A stretch of DNA of 20,877 nt, from NCBI GenBank assembly GCA_015657735.1, contig SSSX01000246.1, positions 1-20,877 on the forward strand, written 5' to 3'. The notes beneath the pieces were generated by a model. That model was not told where the DNA came from. It saw only the letters and a list, made by a program, of their open reading frames with translations, and searched no databases. The translations under genes were made by a program, and so were the position numbers. Shown here in pieces: positions 1 to 5,515 of this stretch (the stretch's first letter is position 1; every line of letters begins with the position of its first letter). The DNA comes from Zoogloeaceae bacterium. GTDB taxonomy: Bacteria; Pseudomonadota; Gammaproteobacteria; Burkholderiales; Rhodocyclaceae.

Positions 1-308
1 GCCAGACGCTGGGCATACAAACCGGCGACCTGCTCCTTCACACCACCATTTGGGTGGGCAATTACAATCGCCGGATATTTCCTGCCGGGGTCGTAGTTGG
101 CGGGGGTGTAAACGTTGGCCGAGATATCAATACCATTCAGCTTGTAATTGACGGGACGGATATTCACTTTGCCCGGGACGTTTTCGACAATCGCGCCTTC
201 GTAGGCCAGCGTGAACGGATTTTGTTTATAGTCTGCGGCCATGCCAACCCCCGATAATGCGCAGATGATGGCGCCGACTGCCGCCGCTTTGGTCATTTTG
301 TATTTCAT
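1..308 (-). CDS. Secreted alpha/beta hydrolase (N-terminal part only)
   Basis: Partial gene: only the first 102 codons are present and the reading frame stays open to the left edge. The start is the ATG at 308-306, preceded by a clear AGGAG Shine-Dalgarno 8 nt away (317-321). The N-terminus MKYKMTKAAAVGAIICALSG with a later GMAAD is a typical Sec signal peptide with cleavage near residue 24. The mature part continues into PVNYKLNGIDISANVYTP and KYPAIVIAHPNGGVKEQVAG. The last block is the first core beta strand plus oxyanion-hole loop (AHPNGG) of the dienelactone-hydrolase/YcjY-like alpha/beta hydrolases. The nucleophile elbow, acid and histidine lie outside the window. It is the last visible gene of the minus-strand operon, 53 bp after the esterase-713-like gene. 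The substrate cannot be told from this part. Confidence 0.85.
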   Translation of the reverse strand, partial: MKYKMTKAAAVGAIICALSGVGMAADYKQNPFTLAYEGAIVENVPGKVNIRPVNYKLNGIDISANVYTPANYDPGRKYPAIVIAHPNGGVKEQVAGLYAQRL

Positions 309-361
309 GTTCAAATCTCCTGACGGTCTGAAGTCAATTCAATTTCAAGCCGGATACGGAA

Positions 362-1444
362 TCAATCAAGATGCTTTTCAGCGAGGAATTGCGACATCAG
401 ATCGGCAATCTGAACGTTGTTGAGATCGGAAAACGGAAAGTGCGTGTTGCCGTGGATGCCGATCTCGGGCAGGTGGATCACCTTCGCATCGCCGCCATGG
501 CGATTGATGGCATCGGCCCACTGTCTGGCCATCGCGAGGCGGACCCGCCAGCCATCCTGGCCGGGATTGGCGACCGGCTCCTTGAGGATGAAATCGCCGT
601 AGTAGATGGCGATGGGGATGCGGGTGAGTTTCATGAACTCGGCCAGGGGCACCGCGCTGCCTTCCAGCGTGCCGGCGGCACTCGGCAGCGCGGGTGGCAC
701 CTCGCCTTCCGGAAAGACAAAGCCGCTGCCCGGCTCGTAGGAGACGATGGCCCGGATGCGCGGATTCTTCATCGCGGCCAGCCAGCCCATGCCGCCACTG
801 TGCGAATGAGTGACGAGGATGCCCGGGCCGATTTTGTCGAACAGGGCCGAGACGGCGCTGCTGTTCAGGTTGGTGTCGATGGGGCCGGTGTCCGGCGTCA
901 TTGCCCGGAAATACTGATCCAGCGCCTGCGGCGAGCGGGAGAACTGCACGCCGGGGAAATAGTCCGGCCAGATGCCGACGCGGAAGGTGTCGAACCAGCG
1001 CTGGTCATCCGGCGTGGCGCTGATCGTGGCGGGCAGGCTGCTGCGCCCGGCAGCGCCGCGACGCGGCTGATCGAGCACATAGCTTGCGAAGCCGCGGCGC
1101 AAAAAAATGTTCTGGTAGCCCTCGCGGCCGTCCGGAGTCGATTCCCAGGTCTTGGCGGACTGGCCGAAGCCATGCCACATCACGAGCGGCAATTTGCGCG
1201 CCTTGAGCGGGATCTGGTAGAACACGCGCGCATGGTCGCCATGCAGCGTCTGGCCACCGGACGTCAGATTGCGCGGATCGTAAGTTCCGGGGCTTTGAAC
1301 GACCGTTCCCCCGACGGCGAAACTGCCCTGTTCCTGGATCACCAGTGGCGCAGCCGGCTTCGGCGGCGCAGCCACCGCGAGTCCGGCCGCAAGCAGCATG
1401 CAGCCGGCCACGGCGAGCGCGCACTTGCGCAAGGTTGAAGTCAT
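362..1444 (-). CDS. Secreted esterase-713-like alpha/beta hydrolase
   Basis: 360 aa. The start ATG at 1444 is preceded by AAGGAG about 8 nt upstream. Residues 1-26 form a signal peptide ending AVA/APP, so a periplasmic or secreted enzyme is expected. The body is an alpha/beta hydrolase with an oxyanion-type loop VMWHGFGQS (88-96). The nucleophile elbow is unusual: THSHSGG (212-218), with Ser216 as probable nucleophile, instead of G-x-S-x-G. This resembles the SHSQSG elbow of Alcaligenes esterase 713. In that family the acid is a glutamate; here Glu237 in VSYEPGSG is the likely counterpart, and His335 in GNTHFPFSD is the probable catalytic histidine. The family alignment is from memory. It lies 27 bp after the cupin/CMD gene and 53 bp before a second hydrolase, in a LysR-linked operon. 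The hydrolysed ester is unknown. Confidence 0.88.
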   Translation of the reverse strand: MTSTLRKCALAVAGCMLLAAGLAVAAPPKPAAPLVIQEQGSFAVGGTVVQSPGTYDPRNLTSGGQTLHGDHARVFYQIPLKARKLPLVMWHGFGQSAKTWESTPDGREGYQNIFLRRGFASYVLDQPRRGAAGRSSLPATISATPDDQRWFDTFRVGIWPDYFPGVQFSRSPQALDQYFRAMTPDTGPIDTNLNSSAVSALFDKIGPGILVTHSHSGGMGWLAAMKNPRIRAIVSYEPGSGFVFPEGEVPPALPSAAGTLEGSAVPLAEFMKLTRIPIAIYYGDFILKEPVANPGQDGWRVRLAMARQWADAINRHGGDAKVIHLPEIGIHGNTHFPFSDLNNVQIADLMSQFLAEKHLD

Positions 1445-1471
1445 GATCGAAAACTCCTTCGGTTGATTGGC

Positions 1472-2329
1472 TTATCTGGCGGGCAGCACTTCTTTGGCCG
1501 CCGCAACCGCCGAGACGGCGCTGGGCCAGCCTGCATAAAAGGCCAGATGGGTGATCGCTTCGGCAAGTTCTTCGCGCGTCATGCCGTTCTGGATTGCCAG
1601 AACCAGATGCGAGCGGAGTTGGTCGGGCCGATTCAGCGCAATCAGCGCACTGACCGTCGCCAGGCTGCGGTCCCGTTTCGACAGCCCGGGCCGCTCCCAG
1701 ATGTCGGCATACAGCGTGCTGTCGGTCAGTTCGGCCAGCTTGGGCGCGAAATCGCCCATCAACTGCTGCGCCCGGGACGCTTGCGCGGCAGGTGCGGCAC
1801 GCCCTTCGGCTGCGGGCGTCGCGCGATACTGGGTCTCGGTGACCTTCTCGAGCCAGTCCACCGACTTGCCATCGAGTTGCTCCTGAATGGCGAGGTGGGT
1901 CATGCCTGCGGTGGCCGACGCGCCATGCCAATGCTTCTGGCCGGGCGGGATCGTCACCACATCGCCGCGCTCGATGCGTTGAACGGGGCCCTCCCAGAAC
2001 TGGACCAGTCCGCTGCCCTCGGTCACGACCAGCGTCTGTCCCAGCGGATGGGTATGCCAGTCGGTGCGGGCGCCCGGGGTAAAGGTGACGTAGGCCGCCG
2101 AGGCCCTGGCCGGCGCATTCGGAGAAAAGAGCGGCGTCACGCGGGCCTTGCCGGTGAAATGCTCGGCCGGCGCGGCGTAGGGCGTGCGCGCGGTGCTGTG
2201 CGAAATCGTCGCCGAGACCGCCGGCCCCGATCCGCTCGCCGGAGCATTCGCCGCGTTGCCGCCTGTGTCGGCAATAGCCGACGCAACGACCGGCATCGAC
2301 AGCAGGAGGAGAAGAAGGGTGGGCTTCAT
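1472..2329 (-). CDS. Secreted cupin-carboxymuconolactone decarboxylase fusion protein
   Basis: 285 aa. The start at 2329 is chosen because it gives a signal peptide (MKPTLLLLLLSMPVVASAIA). It sits 8 bp after the aldo/keto reductase stop, which suggests translational coupling; I see no strong Shine-Dalgarno. Residues about 60-165 form a cupin with metal ligands H92, H94, Q98 and H133 (WHTHPLGQT and PPGQKHWHG). The same ligand pattern occurs in cupin-type hydroxynitrile lyases such as GtHNL and in many CMD-linked cupins. Residues about 190-282 are a carboxymuconolactone decarboxylase (AhpD-like) domain without a CxxC pair, containing SHLVLAIQNGMTREELAEAI. A proline/alanine-rich linker (169-186) joins the domains. 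Both domains are commonly separate genes. A lyase, decarboxylase or peroxide-related activity on a small carbonyl compound is plausible, but the substrate is not known. Confidence 0.88.
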   Translation of the reverse strand: MKPTLLLLLLSMPVVASAIADTGGNAANAPASGSGPAVSATISHSTARTPYAAPAEHFTGKARVTPLFSPNAPARASAAYVTFTPGARTDWHTHPLGQTLVVTEGSGLVQFWEGPVQRIERGDVVTIPPGQKHWHGASATAGMTHLAIQEQLDGKSVDWLEKVTETQYRATPAAEGRAAPAAQASRAQQLMGDFAPKLAELTDSTLYADIWERPGLSKRDRSLATVSALIALNRPDQLRSHLVLAIQNGMTREELAEAITHLAFYAGWPSAVSAVAAAKEVLPAR

Positions 2330-2337
2330 CGCAGCGC

Positions 2338-3333
2338 TCACAGTCCGGTCATGTTCAGCGCGTACTCGGGCAGACGCGCGCCTTCCAGCTGCAGTGTCGA
2401 CGCGGCCGACTCGATGCGCTGCACGTCGTCGGCGCTCAATTCGACGCCAGCGGCGCCCAGATTCTCTTCGAGGCGGTGCAGCTTCGTGGTGCCGGGAATC
2501 GGCACGATCCACGGCTTTTTCGCCAGCAGCCAGGCGAGCGCAATCTGGGCCGGCGTCACGCCCTTGCGGTCGGCGACGTCCCGGATCAGGGCGACCAGCG
2601 CGACGTTGGCTTTCAGCGCATCCGGCGCAAAGCGCGGAACCTGCGAGCGGAAGTCGGAACGATCGAAACGGGTGTTCTCGTCCATCTTGCCGGTCAGGAA
2701 TCCGGCACCGAGCGGACTGAACGGCACGAAGCCGATTCCGAGTTCTTCCAGCGTCGGCAGCAGGCCGCTTTCCGGGCCTCGCCACCACAGCGAATACTCG
2801 CTTTGCACGGCGCTCACCGGCTGAACGGCATGGGCCCGGCGAACCGTCTGGATGCCCGGTTCGGACAAGCCGAAATGCTTCACCTTGCCGGCGGCGATCA
2901 GTTCCTTCACCGCACCGGCGACATCCTCGATGGGAACGTCAGGGTCGACGCGATGCTGGTAGAACAGATCGATCGCATCGACCCTGAGGCGCTGCAGCGA
3001 GGCTTCGGCGACCGCCTTGATGTGCTCCGGACGGCTGTTGACGCCACCCGTACGCTGCGCGCTGGCCGGATCGAGATCGAAGCCGAACTTGGTGGCGATG
3101 ACCACCTGGCCCTTGAACGGGGCGAGCGCTTCGCCCAGCAAGGCCTCGTTGACGAACGGACCGTAGACTTCGGCGGTGTCGAAGAAGGTGACCCCCAGTT
3201 CGACGGCCTGGCGGATCAGCGCGATCATCTCCGCCTTGTCGCCGGCCGGGCCGTAAGCCGAACTCATCGACATGCAGCCGAGGCCGAGTGCGGAAACCTC
3301 GAGGCCGCTGTTGCCGAGCGTGCGTTTCTTCAT
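2338..3333 (-). CDS. Aldo/keto reductase (AKR13/YakC-like)
   Basis: 331 aa. The ATG at 3333 is chosen over an upstream in-frame ATG because AGGAG lies 7 nt before it and MKKRTLGNSGLEVSALGLGC is the normal family N-terminus. It is a cytosolic NADPH-dependent TIM-barrel oxidoreductase. The catalytic tetrad is complete: Asp52 and Tyr57 (FFDTAEVYGP), Lys82 (IATKFGFDLD) and His127 (FYQHRVD). The cofactor-side segment PIPGTTKLHRLEENLGA is also present. It reduces aldehydes or ketones; the physiological substrate is not evident. It is the first gene of the minus-strand operon divergent from the LysR gene, a common layout for inducible reductases controlled by a neighbouring LysR regulator. Its stop lies 8 bp before the next start. 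Confidence 0.93.
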   Translation of the reverse strand: MKKRTLGNSGLEVSALGLGCMSMSSAYGPAGDKAEMIALIRQAVELGVTFFDTAEVYGPFVNEALLGEALAPFKGQVVIATKFGFDLDPASAQRTGGVNSRPEHIKAVAEASLQRLRVDAIDLFYQHRVDPDVPIEDVAGAVKELIAAGKVKHFGLSEPGIQTVRRAHAVQPVSAVQSEYSLWWRGPESGLLPTLEELGIGFVPFSPLGAGFLTGKMDENTRFDRSDFRSQVPRFAPDALKANVALVALIRDVADRKGVTPAQIALAWLLAKKPWIVPIPGTTKLHRLEENLGAAGVELSADDVQRIESAASTLQLEGARLPEYALNMTGL

Positions 3334-3406
3334 GACGAATCTCCTGGTAGGTGAGGCGCACACCGCTGCGTCTGATGCCGGCGCGTTTGGGGTGCGGATG
3401 TCCGTC

Positions 3407-3435
3407 AATGTAGCCGTCGCCGATTGATCTGTTAA
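3407..3435 (-). promoter_or_regulatory. Candidate sigma70 promoter for the aldo/keto reductase operon
   Basis: Read on the minus strand, TTAACA (3435-3430, 5 of 6 to TTGACA) is followed after exactly 17 nt by TACATT (3412-3407, 4 of 6 to TATAAT). Transcription would begin near 3400, giving a leader of about 65 nt before the ATG at 3333. The -35 box overlaps the inverted repeat described next. Hand-found; no scoring was run. Confidence 0.5.
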
Positions 3436-3444
3436 TACGCTAAA
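3432..3444. promoter_or_regulatory. Probable LysR-type operator (T-N11-A dyad)
   Basis: TTAATACGCTAAA contains the dyad TTA-N6-TAA and fits the loose LysR-family T-N11-A rule. It lies in the 142-bp gap between the divergent LysR and aldo/keto reductase genes, 32 bp before the LysR start, and overlaps the -35 of the candidate minus-strand promoter. That position suits a regulator that controls both itself and the operon. T-N11-A is a weak motif, so the call rests mainly on position. Confidence 0.45.
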
Positions 3445-3475
3445 ATCAGCATGGGTTTATGCATGGGATTGATAA

Positions 3476-4369
3476 ATGGCGGCTGGCGACTTCAGCGATC
3501 TCGTGGCCTTCATTGCCGTCGCGCGGGAACGGAGCTTCACCCGTGCGGCGGCCCAGTTGGGGATTTCGCAATCCGCGCTGAGCCACACGATCCGCAGCCT
3601 CGAAACGCGGCTCGGCGTCCGTTTGCTGGCCCGTACCACACGCAGCGTCGCGCCCACCGAAGAAGGCGTCCGCTTGCTGCAAACGGTCGCACCGCGCCTC
3701 GAGGAGATCGATCACGAGCTGGCCGCGTTGAGCGAGCTGAGAAACAAGCCGAGCGGCCTGATCCGCATCACCACCGCCGAGCATGCCGCCAATAGCGTGC
3801 TGTGGCCGCGCCTGCAGGGGCTTTTGCAGGACTACCCGGATATCCGGGTCGAGATCAACATCAATTACGGAATGACCGACATCGTGGCGCAGCGTTTTCA
3901 TGCCGGCGTGCGCCTCGGGGATCAGGTCGAAAAAGACATGGTGGCGGTGCGCATCGGGCCCGACCTGCGGGTCGCCGTCGTTGGCTCGCCGGACTATTTC
4001 GCGCGTCACCCGCGGCCGCGATCCCCGCAGGATCTGTCCCGCCACCGCTGCATCAATCTCCGCCTGCCGACCCATGACAGTTATATGGTCTGGGAATTCG
4101 AGAATGGGGGAAACGCATTGAAGGCCCACGTCGAAGGCCAGTGGTCATTCAATATGGGGTCGCACATTCTGCGCGCGGCGGTGGCCGGTTGCGGCCTGGC
4201 CTACCTGCCGGCCGACATGGCCTACGACGACATTGCCGGCGGGCGGCTCGTTTCGGTGCTGGCTGACTGGTGTCAGCCCTATCCCGGCTATCACCTCTAC
4301 TACCCGCAAAGCCGGCAATCGTCGCCGGCCTTCAGTCTTTTGGTGGAGTGCTTGCGGTATCGGGCCTGA
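3476..4369 (+). CDS. LysR-family transcriptional regulator
   Basis: 297 aa, a normal LysR length. An N-terminal winged helix-turn-helix spans residues about 5-63, with the recognition region RAAAQLGISQSALSHTIRSL (23-42) and wing RLGVRLLARTTR. An effector-binding domain of two Rossmann-like lobes (about 92-295) follows, with features such as GVRLGDQVEKDMVAVRIGPD and VAGCGLAYLPADMA. The start has only a weak GGGA 8 nt upstream; another ATG at 3463 is in a different frame. It is divergent from the aldo/keto reductase operon and probably regulates it in response to a small molecule that the operon handles. The same divergent LysR/AKR arrangement is widespread, which supports the link. Confidence 0.93.
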   Translation: MAAGDFSDLVAFIAVARERSFTRAAAQLGISQSALSHTIRSLETRLGVRLLARTTRSVAPTEEGVRLLQTVAPRLEEIDHELAALSELRNKPSGLIRITTAEHAANSVLWPRLQGLLQDYPDIRVEININYGMTDIVAQRFHAGVRLGDQVEKDMVAVRIGPDLRVAVVGSPDYFARHPRPRSPQDLSRHRCINLRLPTHDSYMVWEFENGGNALKAHVEGQWSFNMGSHILRAAVAGCGLAYLPADMAYDDIAGGRLVSVLADWCQPYPGYHLYYPQSRQSSPAFSLLVECLRYRA

Positions 4370-4371
4370 GC

Positions 4372-4385
4372 GGCATTGCAATGCC
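4372..4385. terminator. Perfect 14-bp palindrome just after the LysR stop
   Basis: GGCATTGCAATGCC is a perfect palindrome that starts 3 bp after the LysR stop codon, in the 73-bp gap between convergent genes. As RNA it could form a five-pair stem with a TGCA loop. No T-run follows, so an intrinsic terminator is only a possibility; it could also be a chance or protein-binding palindrome. Confidence 0.25.
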
Positions 4386-4413
4386 CGACGTCGGCCACAG
4401 ACCGGAGTTCGAT

Positions 4414-4430
4414 CCGCCGGGGCACGGCGG
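4414..4430 (-). terminator. GC-rich hairpin after the polyamine-type binding-protein gene
   Basis: On the minus strand CCGCCG-TGCCC-CGGCGG forms a six-pair stem with a five-base loop, 12 bp past the stop codon at 4443. There is no T-run, so if it stops transcription it is an atypical terminator. It lies at the end of the long minus-strand operon. Confidence 0.3.
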
Positions 4431-4442
4431 CGGGCCCGCGCT

Positions 4443-5501
4443 TCACCGCACCTTCACCTCGGTCCACACCCGCGACAGCAGGCGGCGCATCTTCGGATCG
4501 AAATCCCGCAGCATTTCCAGCCGTTCCAGATCGCCAGCGGGCGGGAAGATGGCCGGGTTGCCGGCGATTTCGGGCCGGATGTAGCGGCGCGCGGCGGCGT
4601 TGGGGTTGCCGGCGCCGATCAGGTTCGATGCGTCGGCGGCATTGCGGCCTTCGAGCATGAAATCGATGAAGCGCAGCGCCAGATCGGGGCGGCGGCCGGA
4701 CTTGTGTAGCACGAAGCTGTCGAGGGCCAGCACCGCTCCTTCCCGGGGCGTCGTGAAGCCGATGTGGAAGGGGCGGCCGGCGGCGCGGGCGTCCTCGCTG
4801 GCGCGGTACATATCGTTGGAGTAACCGTGCGCGACCCAGATGTTGCCGATCGCCAGATCCTTGATGTAGGTGCTGTTGGAGAAGGTCGCCCAGTACGGCT
4901 TGGCGCGCAGGATCAGCTGCTTGGCGGCCTCCCAGTGGGCCGGGTCGTGGTCGTGCACCGAATGGCCGAGGTATTTCATCGCCGCCGCCAGCAGTTCGCG
5001 CTGCGAGTTGAGCACGGTGACCTTGCCGCGCAGCCGGGCGAGGTATTTCGGTTCGAAGATCAGCGCCCAGCTGTCGGTGGGCAGGCCCAGTTGGCGCATT
5101 TTTTCGACGTTGTAGCCGATCAGCGTGACCGAGGTGGCGTAGGGGATCGAGTAGCGGTTGCCGGGATCGAACCACGGGTCGCGGAAGGTCGGGTCGATAT
5201 TGCCCATATTGGGCAAACGACTGTGATCCACCGGGCGCAGCGCGGCACGGCGGATCAGCGATTCGACGGCGTTGCCGGTCGGCACCAGGATATCGTAGCC
5301 GGTGGCGCCGGCCTCGAGCTTGGCGAGCATTTCCTCGTTGTCGGAGTAGTAGTCCTGGCGCACGCGGCACCGGCAGCTGGCCTCGAAGCGCTGCAGCGTG
5401 GCGTCGGAAATGTAGTTGTTCCAGTTGTAGAGATAGAGCACGTCGTCGGCACCGGCGAAGCCGGCGACGATCGACAGCAGCAGCACAACCAGCCTCGGCA
5501 T
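4443..5501 (-). CDS. Polyamine-type ABC transporter periplasmic binding protein (PotD/PotF family)
   Basis: 352 aa. The start at 5501 is chosen because it gives a signal peptide (MPRLVVLLLSIVAGFAGA, cleavage before DDVLYLYNW) and lies 14 bp after the sensor kinase stop. An upstream in-frame ATG at 5558 lies within the kinase gene. The YLYNWNNYIS motif, SDNEEMLAKLEAGATGYDILVPTG and the C-terminal LDSFVLHK block identify the SBP_bac_8 polyamine-binding group. Some ligand-pocket positions look changed against E. coli PotF from memory: GYSND replaces GW-x-x-D, and VLALD replaces the aromatic-rich stretch before the ligand aspartate. The first binding-box tryptophan (YNW) and both aspartates are kept. 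It should deliver a cationic ligand to the potGHI permease encoded 3.5 kb upstream in the same operon; the exact ligand is uncertain. Confidence 0.9.
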   Translation of the reverse strand: MPRLVVLLLSIVAGFAGADDVLYLYNWNNYISDATLQRFEASCRCRVRQDYYSDNEEMLAKLEAGATGYDILVPTGNAVESLIRRAALRPVDHSRLPNMGNIDPTFRDPWFDPGNRYSIPYATSVTLIGYNVEKMRQLGLPTDSWALIFEPKYLARLRGKVTVLNSQRELLAAAMKYLGHSVHDHDPAHWEAAKQLILRAKPYWATFSNSTYIKDLAIGNIWVAHGYSNDMYRASEDARAAGRPFHIGFTTPREGAVLALDSFVLHKSGRRPDLALRFIDFMLEGRNAADASNLIGAGNPNAAARRYIRPEIAGNPAIFPPAGDLERLEMLRDFDPKMRRLLSRVWTEVKVR

Positions 5502-5515
5502 CGGACGCGGCGCGC

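Noticed and set aside
1463..2824. A 453-codon plus-strand frame across the cupin-CMD and reductase genes
   Set aside because: It lies antisense to two genes with intact active sites and has no family resemblance.
3446..4129. A 227-codon minus-strand frame opposite the LysR gene
   Set aside because: It mirrors the LysR coding sequence, lacks domain features, and the LysR frame has a full helix-turn-helix and effector domain.
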